From Nonomuraea sp. (GTDB lineage Bacteria > Actinomycetota > Actinomycetes > Streptosporangiales > Streptosporangiaceae), in the NCBI GenBank assembly GCA_013362835.1, contig JABFVJ010000142.1, positions 1 through 5,162 of the forward strand: a stretch of DNA of 5,162 nucleotides. Direction: 5' to 3'. Position 1 is the stretch's first letter, and each line of letters begins with the position of its first letter. Made by a program: the position numbers and the translations under genes. Under the pieces are notes generated by a model. The model did not search any database and was not told the DNA's origin. It saw only the letters and a program-made list of their open reading frames with translations. Shown one piece after another: positions 1-5,162 of the stretch.

Positions 1-219
1 CGTCCGCCCACGTCGGCGCTGGTGACGGCCCACCGGGCGCTGCCGATCGAGGATACGATCAGGCTGGTGACCGAGCGGGCGCCCGGCGGGTTCGCCGACA
101 TCGCCGACGTGCTGACCGGGCCCGAGCTCGCCGCCATGGCCGACGCGCAGCGCGGCGTGTCCGACGCCGACGTGCGGGCGCTCAACGAGCGGGAGTCCTG
201 GAGCGTTCACATTCCATGA
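1..219 (+). CDS. 3' end of an unrecognised soluble protein (partial)
   Basis: The frame is open from the first base and ends at TGA 217-219, giving the last 72 residues of a protein whose start lies left of the window. The segment is rich in Ala, Asp, Glu and Arg, has no membrane-spanning stretch, and ends in ESWSVHIP. It includes the stretches LPIEDTIRLVTERAPGG and DVLTGPELAAMADA and looks like a helical, cytosolic C-terminal tail. Codon third positions are strongly G/C, which supports real coding. I do not recognise the family. It is clearly not the hydrophobic end of an ABC permease, although an ABC ATPase follows 91 bp downstream on the same strand. Any link to that transporter is only positional. 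The stop codon overlaps the -35 element of a candidate promoter for the next gene. Confidence 0.75.
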   Translation, partial: RPPTSALVTAHRALPIEDTIRLVTERAPGGFADIADVLTGPELAAMADAQRGVSDADVRALNERESWSVHIP

Positions 220-245
220 CAGCCGCGAATACTGAAGGGTAAGAT
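216..245 (+). promoter_or_regulatory. Candidate vegetative-type promoter for the ABC ATPase gene
   Basis: ATGACA at 216-221 matches the TTGACA -35 consensus at five of six bases. It is followed after 18 bp by TAAGAT at 240-245, which fits the loose actinomycete -10 pattern TAgRRT at five of six positions. A start site near 252 would give a leader of about 60 nt before the ATG at 311. The -35 overlaps the stop codon of the upstream gene, and the region is AT-richer than its surroundings. This is pattern matching only; with short degenerate hexamers the assignment is tentative. Confidence 0.4.
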
Positions 246-276
246 CCCGCACTGTATGGCTTTAACCGATATTTCC

Positions 277-289
277 GACTCGTCGAGTC
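277..289. promoter_or_regulatory. 13-bp palindrome in the ABC ATPase leader
   Basis: GACTCG-T-CGAGTC is a perfect inverted repeat with 6-bp arms around one central base, placed 21 bp before the ATPase start codon. If the promoter at 216-245 is used, the palindrome lies in the transcribed leader at about +26 to +38. That is a possible site for a dimeric repressor acting as a roadblock. A one-base loop makes an RNA hairpin with the full arms unlikely, so a DNA operator is the more natural reading. Short palindromes also occur by chance. Confidence 0.35.
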
Positions 290-310
290 TCCCCCCGCCC
301 TAGGACACCC

Positions 311-1081
311 ATGCTCGAAATAGAGAACCTCTCCCACGTGTACGGCGGCGGTGGCCCGAACGCGCACCACGCCATCGAAGGTCTGAACCTGAGCGTCGCC
401 GCCGGCGAGCTGCTGTGCATCGTCGGGCCCTCTGGAGCGGGAAAGTCGACCCTGCTGCGCTCGATCGCCGGTCTGATCACGCCGACCGGCGGCGAGGTGC
501 GCGTCGAGGGCAAGCTCGTGCGGCAGACGCCCGACAACCTGGCCGTGGTGTTCCAGGACTACAGCCGCTCGCTGTTCCCGTGGATGTCGGTGGCCGACAA
601 CGTGGCGCTCCCGCTGCGCCGCAGGGGCATGGACAAGCGGCAGCGCCGCGAGGCCGCGCAGGAGGCGCTGGAGTCGGTGGGCCTGAACGGCGCCGAGAAG
701 AAATACCCGTTCCAGCTCTCCGGCGGCATGCAGCAGCGCGTCGCCATCGCGCGGGCGCTGGCCTACCGGCCCTCGCTCATGCTCATGGACGAACCCTTCG
801 GGTCGGTCGACGCCCAGACGCGGGAAGACCTCGAAGACCTCGTGCTGAAGGTGCGCGGCCACCACCAGATGACGATCGTGCTCATCACGCACGACATCGA
901 CGAGAGCGTCTACGTCGGCGACCGCGTCGTGATCCTGTCGAAGGCGCCCGCGCACGTGGTCGGCGACCTCAAGGTCGACCTGCCCGGCCCGCGCGACCAG
1001 ATCACCACCCGCGAACACCCCGACTTCGTCCACCTGCGTGCCGAGGTCGGCCGGATGGTCCGGGGCCACGCCACCGTCTGA
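311..1081 (+). CDS. ABC transporter ATP-binding protein, nitrate/sulfonate/taurine (NrtD/SsuB/TauB) type
   Basis: This 256-residue protein is a single complete ABC ATPase domain of the size usual for importer ATPases. It would hydrolyse ATP at the inner face of the membrane to drive uptake through a separate permease. Visible motifs are Walker A GPSGAGKST (39-47), Q-loop Gln82 in VFQDYSRSLFPW, ABC signature LSGGMQQR (136-143), Walker B LMLMDE (156-161, Asp160 and catalytic Glu161), D-loop GSVD (164-167) and switch His194 in ITHD. The FPW after the Q-loop and the overall pattern fit the NrtD/SsuB/TauB family, which serves nitrate, sulfonate, taurine and thiamine-precursor importers. The substrate cannot be read from the ATPase. 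The ATG is preceded by AGGA (302-305) at 5-nt spacing. No permease or binding protein follows, because the next gene is convergent; partners must lie upstream of the window or elsewhere. All catalytic residues are present, so it should be active. Confidence 0.93.
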   Translation: MLEIENLSHVYGGGGPNAHHAIEGLNLSVAAGELLCIVGPSGAGKSTLLRSIAGLITPTGGEVRVEGKLVRQTPDNLAVVFQDYSRSLFPWMSVADNVALPLRRRGMDKRQRREAAQEALESVGLNGAEKKYPFQLSGGMQQRVAIARALAYRPSLMLMDEPFGSVDAQTREDLEDLVLKVRGHHQMTIVLITHDIDESVYVGDRVVILSKAPAHVVGDLKVDLPGPRDQITTREHPDFVHLRAEVGRMVRGHATV

Positions 1082-1084
1082 CCG

Positions 1085-3142
1085 TCACGCGCGGGTGCGG
1101 GCCACGAGGAGCGCGACGTCGTCCTCGCAGGTCCTGCCGCCCGTCATCGTCTCGACGACCGAGTCGCAGAAGCGCTCCAGCGGGAGCGGCGCGCGGGACA
1201 GCGCCGCGCCGAGACGCTCGATGCCCGCCTCGATGTCGGCGTCGCGGGTCTCGATCAGGCCGTCGGTGTAGAGCGCGATCAGGCTGCCCTCGGGGAGTTC
1301 GAGGTCGAGCGACTGGAAGGCGCCGAGGCCGAGGCCGATCGGGGTGCCGCTGGGCGGGCGGGGGAAGGTGACCGCGCCGTCGGGGGTGACGATCCCGGGG
1401 GGCGGGTGCCCGGCCGTGGCCATCGTGCAGCGCCGGGCCGAGGGGTCGTAGACGGCGTACAGGCAGGTGGCTCCCGTGGGGTCGGGCGGCAGGCCGCCGT
1501 CGTCGGCGTCCTCTCCGAGGCGTACGACCAGGTCGTCGAGGTGGGCGAGCAGCTCGTCGGGCGGCAGGCCCACGTACGCGAGGGTGCGTACGGCGGTGCG
1601 CAGGCGTCCCATGGTCGCGGCGGCGTTGATGCCGTGGCCCGTCACGTCGCCGACGACCAGGGCGACCCGGCCGCCGTCCAGCCGTACGACGTCGAACCAG
1701 TCGCCGCCGACCCCCTCGTGGACGTCGGAGGGCAGGTAACGCGAGGCCACCTCGACCGCGCTCCCGCCCGTCAGGCCGCGCGGCAGCAGGTCGCGCTGGA
1801 GCGCCAGGGCGGCGTTGCGCTCGCGCGTGTACCGGCGGGCGTTGTCGATGCTCAGCGCCGCCCGCCCGCCCAGCTCCTCCGCCAGCATCAGGTCGTCCCT
1901 CGTGTACGGCGCCGGATTGTCGTTGCGGACGAACACCGCGATGCCCAGCACGTCTCCCCTGGCCTCCAGCGGGACGATGATCAGCGTGTGCATCCCCGTG
2001 GCGTGGATGACCCTTGACCGCTCGGGGTCCTGGCCGAGCCAGCCGCCCGGCGAGGTGTCGAGCACGGGCTCGAAGTGAGCCCGTCCCGAGGCCAGGACCT
2101 CGGTGAAGGGCGACGAAGGCGGCACGAAGACCGCCTGGCCGATCGGCCACAGCGACTCCGGGATGCCCTCGTGGACCGAGGCCACGCCCGCCCGGCGGAA
2201 CACGGGCACGCTCACCTCCGTCGCGGCCAGCCGCTGCAGCGGCACGGTGTCCGGCAGGACCGACTCGGCGAGATCGACGGTGACGTAGTCGGCGAGGATC
2301 GGCACGGCGAGGTCGGCCAGCTCCTGGGCGGTCTTCCAGACGTCGAGCGTGCTGCCGATGCGCACGCCGGCCTGCCGCAGCACGGCCAGGCGGTCGCGGG
2401 CCGGGCTGTGGCTGATGTCCATGGCGACGGAGTAGACGCCGAGCGGCCGGCCGTCCACGCCTTCGAGGCGGAAGAGCGAGGTCGACAGGGTGCGTTCGAC
2501 CCGCTTGTCCGGTGAGGTCCAGCGGGCCTCGCGGTCGACCTGCGGGACGCCGTCGGCCAGCACCTTGCGCATCGCCTCCTGCGCGGCCCCGGTGTCGACC
2601 CCGGGAATGGGATCGGTCAGGGCGCGGCCGGCCTCGTAGTGGGGGAAGACCGCCTGGAGGCGTCGCGCGGCCGGGTTCAGCCAGACGCAGCGCAGGTCGC
2701 GGTCCCAGATCGCCATGCCCACCGGGGTGCGGCCCAGCAGCGACCCCACCACCGAGCACGTGCCGCCGCCCGCGACCGGGGTGAGCGCGAGGATCCAGGA
2801 GGACCGCTCCCCCGGCGTGCGCAGCCGGACGCCCTCGGCGCGTACGAGGAGCCGGGAGCCGTCGTGCCGCCGGGCTTCGAGCAGGCCGGACCAGCGTTCC
2901 CGGCCCTCGAACCGCTCGCGCAGCGCCGCGGCGCGCGCGTCCAGGTCGTCCGGCATGAGCAGGAGCGAGACGTCGCGGCCGAGGACGTCGGCGGCCCGGT
3001 GGCCGAGCAGCTCCTCCGCGGCCCGCGTCCAGCCGGTCACCGTGCCGTCGGCGCCGGTCACGACGACCGCGGGGAGACCCGCTTCCAGCGCGCTGTCAGA
3101 AATGGACATGACGACATCCATTCCCCCGTCGAGCACGTCCAT
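1085..3142 (-). CDS. PAS-PAS-GAF-PP2C (SpoIIE-type) serine/threonine phosphatase
   Basis: This 685-residue protein has no signal peptide or membrane segment and should be cytosolic. Domains in order: PAS (about 17-125), a second PAS (about 135-250, with VGMAIWDRDLRCVWLN), GAF (about 255-435), a short linker containing LQRDLLP (448-454), and a PP2C/SpoIIE catalytic domain (about 462-685). The expected metal-binding acidic residues are present: Asp481 in GGDWFD, Asp499 in DVTGHG, Asp627 in YTDGL and Asp674/675 in CEDDVALL. The family dephosphorylates serine-phosphorylated anti-anti-sigma (STAS) proteins, thereby releasing alternative sigma factors in response to ligands, redox or light sensed by PAS/GAF. 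The actual partner is not in the window. Unlike many Streptomyces relatives it has no C-terminal RsbW-like HATPase domain and ends about ten residues after the last catalytic motif. The start is uncertain: Met1 has only AGG 2 nt upstream, while Met8 (3121) and Met12 (3109) lie near GGGGGA (3122-3127). All three preserve the PAS domains. Confidence 0.93.
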   Translation of the reverse strand: MDVLDGGMDVVMSISDSALEAGLPAVVVTGADGTVTGWTRAAEELLGHRAADVLGRDVSLLLMPDDLDARAAALRERFEGRERWSGLLEARRHDGSRLLVRAEGVRLRTPGERSSWILALTPVAGGGTCSVVGSLLGRTPVGMAIWDRDLRCVWLNPAARRLQAVFPHYEAGRALTDPIPGVDTGAAQEAMRKVLADGVPQVDREARWTSPDKRVERTLSTSLFRLEGVDGRPLGVYSVAMDISHSPARDRLAVLRQAGVRIGSTLDVWKTAQELADLAVPILADYVTVDLAESVLPDTVPLQRLAATEVSVPVFRRAGVASVHEGIPESLWPIGQAVFVPPSSPFTEVLASGRAHFEPVLDTSPGGWLGQDPERSRVIHATGMHTLIIVPLEARGDVLGIAVFVRNDNPAPYTRDDLMLAEELGGRAALSIDNARRYTRERNAALALQRDLLPRGLTGGSAVEVASRYLPSDVHEGVGGDWFDVVRLDGGRVALVVGDVTGHGINAAATMGRLRTAVRTLAYVGLPPDELLAHLDDLVVRLGEDADDGGLPPDPTGATCLYAVYDPSARRCTMATAGHPPPGIVTPDGAVTFPRPPSGTPIGLGLGAFQSLDLELPEGSLIALYTDGLIETRDADIEAGIERLGAALSRAPLPLERFCDSVVETMTGGRTCEDDVALLVARTRA

Positions 3143-3163
3143 GACCTGCGACGATCCATGACC
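3138..3163 (-). repeat. 9-bp direct repeat at the phosphatase start
   Basis: On the minus strand GGTCATGGA occurs twice, at 3163-3155 and 3146-3138, with a 17-bp period. The second copy contains the predicted phosphatase ATG (3142). The first copy contains an out-of-frame ATG at 3159. The repeat fills most of the short interval between the terminator-like palindrome and the gene start. It could be a tandem protein-binding site or the remains of a small duplication; chance is possible at this length. Confidence 0.35.
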
Positions 3164-3166
3164 ATG

Positions 3167-3200
3167 GCCGGGCGCGGCCCCGCGCGGGGCCGCGCCCGGC
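3167..3200 (-). terminator. Perfect GC hairpin, likely terminator of the protease gene
   Basis: Arms GCCGGGCGCGGCCCC (3167-3181) and its exact complement (3186-3200) surround GCGC, making a perfect 34-bp palindrome. It begins 6 nt after the protease stop codon and would form a very stable 15-bp stem in the leftward transcript. No run of U follows it, which is normal for actinomycete terminators of this kind. The palindrome ends 24 bp before the predicted phosphatase ATG, so it also sits where that gene's promoter or leader would be expected. It may therefore limit readthrough from the protease into the phosphatase. Confidence 0.8.
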
Positions 3201-3206
3201 GATCCG

Positions 3207-5054
3207 CTACGGCTTGGTGTGGCCGCCCGTGTACGCGCCCGACCCGCTGTAGGCGTGCACCCGGACGCGGTACGTCCCGGCCGTCCCGTTGTAGGTCAGC
3301 GACTCGTCAGGCCCGCTGCCGCTGCTGCTGGCCACCGTGGACCAGCCGAGGATGCCCTGCTTCTGCAGGTACAGATCGAAGTCGACCCCGGCGGGCCCGT
3401 CGAGGCATGCCCGGTGCGTCCCGGCGGCGGCCGTGTACCCGGAGCTGTTCGGGTAGTACACGTTCTGCCCGCTGGTCAGGTTCCCGGAGATCGGCGTCTG
3501 GTAGCCGGTGCAGTTGCCCGGCGTCGTGCCGACGGTGATGTTCTTGCTGGTGGAGTTCGTGGCGCCGCCGTTGTCGGTGACGGTGAGCGTCACCGTGTAC
3601 GTGCCGGCCGCCGCGTAGGTGTGCGACGCCGTCGCGCCGCTGCCGGAGGAGCCGTCACCGAAGGTCCACGCGTAGGAGGCGATCGTCCCGTCCGCGTCGC
3701 TGGAGCCCGACCCGTTGAACGAGCACGCTCTCGTGGTGTTGTCGCACGACTCCGTGTAGCTCGCCACCGGCGGCTGGTTGCCTCCGGTCGTCGGCGGGTA
3801 CTGCGTGGCGTCGTGCACGTCGAGCAGCGGTTCCTTGACCCCGTCGGTGGAGTCGTCGGTCCAGTTGGCGTTGCCCGTGGCCTTCAGCTTGTCCCGTACG
3901 GCCAGCGCCCCCGCCCTGGTGGTCGGCTTGTTGGCGCCGCTGGTCAGGACCGCGGCCGCGCCCGCGACGTGCGGGCTGGCCATGGAGGTGCCGCTGATGG
4001 TGTTGTAGCCGCCGTTCATCCACGTGGAGTAGATGCAGGTGCCCGGTGCGGCGACCTCGACGGTGGTGCCGAAGTTGGAGAACCAGGCGAGCGTGTCGTC
4101 GGTGTCGGTGGCCCCGTCCGTACGGCACGGCACGGTGATCGTGCCGGCCAGGCCGCCGGGCAGGCCGTCGAAGTCGGTCAGCGCGGAGACGGTGACGACG
4201 TCGGCGTGGTTGGCGGGGAAGAAGCCGGAGGCGTTGGCCGAGCTGTTGCCCGCGGCCACGACCACGACGACGCCCGCGTTGGTGGCGTTGGTGATGGCGT
4301 TGCTGATCGCCGAGCTGGTGCAGCCCTGGCAGCCGAGGCTCATGTTGATGACCTCGATCGTGCTCGCCCTGGCCACGACCCAGTCGATGCCGGCGGCGAT
4401 CCCGGACAGCGTGCCGGAACCCGCCGAGTTGAGCACCTTGACGGCGTGGATCCTGGCGCCGGGGGCGACGCCGACCGCGCCGATGGTGTTGTCGATGGCG
4501 CCGATCGTGCCCGCGACGTGGCTGCCGTGCCCGTTGTCGTCGTCGCCGGTGCCCGAGCAGACGCCGCTGGTGCAGTTGGTGCTCGCCACCACGTTCAGGT
4601 CGGGGTGGTCGAGGTCGACGCCGGTGTCCACGACCGCCGCGTCCACGTCGACGCGGACGTCGTCGGTGCCGTCGATGTCGAGGTTGATGTTCTGGTCGGC
4701 GAAGATGCGCTTGATGCCGCTGGGCACGGTCTGGGCGAAGGCGTGCACCTCGTGGTCGGGCTCGACGGTGAGCACACCCGCCTCGCCCCTCAGCTTCGTG
4801 GCCTCCTCGGGGGTGAGGAGGGCGGTGTAGCCCTGGAAGGCGTACCGGTAGGTGCCCACCAGCACACCCTTGTGTGCCGCGACCTGCTGCTGCGCCTCGC
4901 CGGCCACCTGCGCCCTGGGGACGTTGGCGAGCTGGACGATGTAGCGCTGCTGGTCGGCGGCGGCTGGAGACGCGGCCTCGGCGACGGTCGCCCAGCTGGA
5001 CAGAGCCAGGCAGACGCCGGAGGCCAGGGTTAACAGGGTCCTCGTTCGACGCAT
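3207..5054 (-). CDS. Secreted subtilisin-family (S8) serine protease with I9 propeptide, PKD and PPC-like domains
   Basis: This 615-residue preproprotease would be secreted and degrade extracellular protein. A signal peptide has a basic start (MRRTR), a hydrophobic core and a likely cleavage after AEA (about residue 27). The I9 inhibitor/chaperone propeptide spans about 36-107 (QRYIVQL to VEPDHEVHAF). The S8 domain (about 115-415) has the complete triad: Asp143 in VVDTGVD, His176 in NGHGSH and Ser357 in GTSMASPH, with oxyanion Asn270 in AAGN. A PKD domain follows (about 425-508, YAWTFGDG at 461-468, then HTY and GTYTVTLTVTD). The C-terminal domain (about 513-615, VDFDLYLQKQG, GTYRVRVHAYSGSG) resembles the pre-peptidase C-terminal fold. 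The mature protein has ten cysteines that fall into five neighbouring pairs (161/166, 242/245, 310/340, 437/444, 515/550). Nothing is truncated. The start is set by a strong Shine-Dalgarno (5063-5071). The gene appears monocistronic because a strong hairpin follows the TAG stop. Confidence 0.95.
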   Translation of the reverse strand: MRRTRTLLTLASGVCLALSSWATVAEAASPAAADQQRYIVQLANVPRAQVAGEAQQQVAAHKGVLVGTYRYAFQGYTALLTPEEATKLRGEAGVLTVEPDHEVHAFAQTVPSGIKRIFADQNINLDIDGTDDVRVDVDAAVVDTGVDLDHPDLNVVASTNCTSGVCSGTGDDDNGHGSHVAGTIGAIDNTIGAVGVAPGARIHAVKVLNSAGSGTLSGIAAGIDWVVARASTIEVINMSLGCQGCTSSAISNAITNATNAGVVVVVAAGNSSANASGFFPANHADVVTVSALTDFDGLPGGLAGTITVPCRTDGATDTDDTLAWFSNFGTTVEVAAPGTCIYSTWMNGGYNTISGTSMASPHVAGAAAVLTSGANKPTTRAGALAVRDKLKATGNANWTDDSTDGVKEPLLDVHDATQYPPTTGGNQPPVASYTESCDNTTRACSFNGSGSSDADGTIASYAWTFGDGSSGSGATASHTYAAAGTYTVTLTVTDNGGATNSTSKNITVGTTPGNCTGYQTPISGNLTSGQNVYYPNSSGYTAAAGTHRACLDGPAGVDFDLYLQKQGILGWSTVASSSGSGPDESLTYNGTAGTYRVRVHAYSGSGAYTGGHTKP

Positions 5055-5062
5055 GAAGGGGG

Positions 5063-5071
5063 CCTTTCTCC
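5063..5071 (-). promoter_or_regulatory. Strong ribosome binding site of the protease gene
   Basis: On the minus strand GGAGAAAGG ends 8 nt before the ATG at 5054. The purine run is strongly complementary to the 16S rRNA tail and fixes this Met as the start. The encoded signal peptide begins immediately at that Met, which agrees. Confidence 0.8.
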
Positions 5072-5079
5072 GGGGGTGA

Positions 5080-5096
5080 CATGAGCTGCGCTCATG
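5080..5096. promoter_or_regulatory. 17-bp palindrome just upstream of the protease ribosome binding site
   Basis: CATGAGC-TGC-GCTCATG is a perfect inverted repeat with 7-bp arms and a 3-bp centre. It ends 8 bp upstream of the protease Shine-Dalgarno. The size and symmetry fit an operator for a dimeric helix-turn-helix regulator. In RNA it could form a small hairpin with a 3-nt loop in the leader. No adjacent regulator gene is visible, so the binding protein is unknown. Confidence 0.45.
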
Positions 5097-5117
5097 CGGC
5101 TTGTGCGGAACATCGCA

Positions 5118-5156
5118 TATGACAGCAAGTCAGGCAATACTGAAATATCTGTCATA
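5118..5156. promoter_or_regulatory. Spaced inverted repeat in the AT-rich protease upstream region
   Basis: TATGACAG (5118-5125) and its exact complement CTGTCATA (5149-5156) are separated by 23 bp, so their centres lie 31 bp apart, about three helical turns. The enclosed segment is AT-rich for this genome. Two regulator dimers or a looping protein could use such sites. The left arm on the plus strand also contains ATGACA, a -35-like hexamer that could serve a rightward gene beyond the window. I found no convincing -10 partner for a leftward promoter, so the protease promoter itself is not assigned. Confidence 0.4.
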
Positions 5157-5162
5157 GATCGT

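Noticed and set aside
182..1069. A 295-codon minus-strand frame and a 318-codon plus-strand frame (415-1371) over the ATPase
   Set aside because: Both are shadows of the ATPase frame, which contains every ABC motif in order.
1002..2759. A 585-codon minus-strand frame overlapping the phosphatase
   Set aside because: It is an Arg/Pro/Gly-rich out-of-register reading of the phosphatase gene with no recognisable domain, while the phosphatase frame has all its motifs.
3055..3165. A 35-codon frame from ATG 3165 on the minus strand overlapping the phosphatase start, as a possible regulatory upstream ORF
   Set aside because: It has no ribosome binding site because the GC hairpin lies immediately before it, and its Arg/Ser/Trp-rich product resembles nothing known.
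3300..5000. Recurrent GTGGTG/GCGTTG-like stretches within the protease gene
   Set aside because: They are explained by Val-, Asp-, Ala- and Ser-rich protein sequence written in G/C-ending codons; no exact long repeat unit is present.
3219..5033. A 604-codon open frame on the plus strand opposite the protease
   Set aside because: It is antisense to a protease with an intact catalytic triad and signal peptide. Its translation is a Val/Gly/Arg/Ala-rich low-complexity product typical of high-GC shadow frames.
3655..5082. A 475-codon minus-strand frame overlapping the protease
   Set aside because: It is Arg/His/Gly-rich and lacks protease motifs. The ribosome binding site and signal peptide belong to the frame starting at 5054.
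5107..5131. GGAAC-N17-GTC on the plus strand, resembling an ECF sigma promoter
   Set aside because: The spacing and -10 are off the usual pattern for such promoters, and no gene in the window would be served by it.

Overview
This window is high-GC DNA with strongly G/C-ending codons, which points to an actinomycete, probably a filamentous one. The protein types agree: a SpoIIE-type PAS/GAF phosphatase and a secreted subtilase with PKD and PPC-like tails are both common in Streptomyces, Nonomuraea and related genera. A genus cannot be assigned from the sequence alone.

Layout from left to right. Positions 1-219 hold the 3' end of a rightward gene of unrecognised function. A 91-bp gap (220-310) is visibly AT-richer than the genes; it carries a candidate promoter and a 13-bp palindrome. 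Next comes a rightward ABC-transporter ATPase of the nitrate/sulfonate/taurine type (311-1081). It meets a leftward gene head to head with only 3 bp between the stop codons. That leftward gene (1085-3142) encodes a PAS-PAS-GAF-PP2C (SpoIIE-like) serine/threonine phosphatase. A 64-bp gap (3143-3206) contains a perfect 34-bp GC palindrome, the likely terminator of the gene behind it. That gene (3207-5054, leftward) encodes a complete secreted subtilisin-family protease with a signal peptide, I9 propeptide, S8 catalytic domain, PKD domain and PPC-like C-terminal domain. The last 108 bp (5055-5162) are its upstream region: a strong Shine-Dalgarno sequence, a 17-bp palindrome and a widely spaced inverted repeat in AT-rich sequence.

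The genes do not look like one functional system. The ATPase lacks its permease and binding protein in this window, and the phosphatase and protease share only a strand. I see no CRISPR array, RNA gene, transposase, phage gene or clear defence system. The long open frames opposite or out of register with the three large genes are the usual high-GC shadows. The points most worth following are in the non-coding DNA: the palindrome between protease and phosphatase, the operator-like repeats in front of the protease, and two short AT-rich words shared by the two outer intergenic regions.
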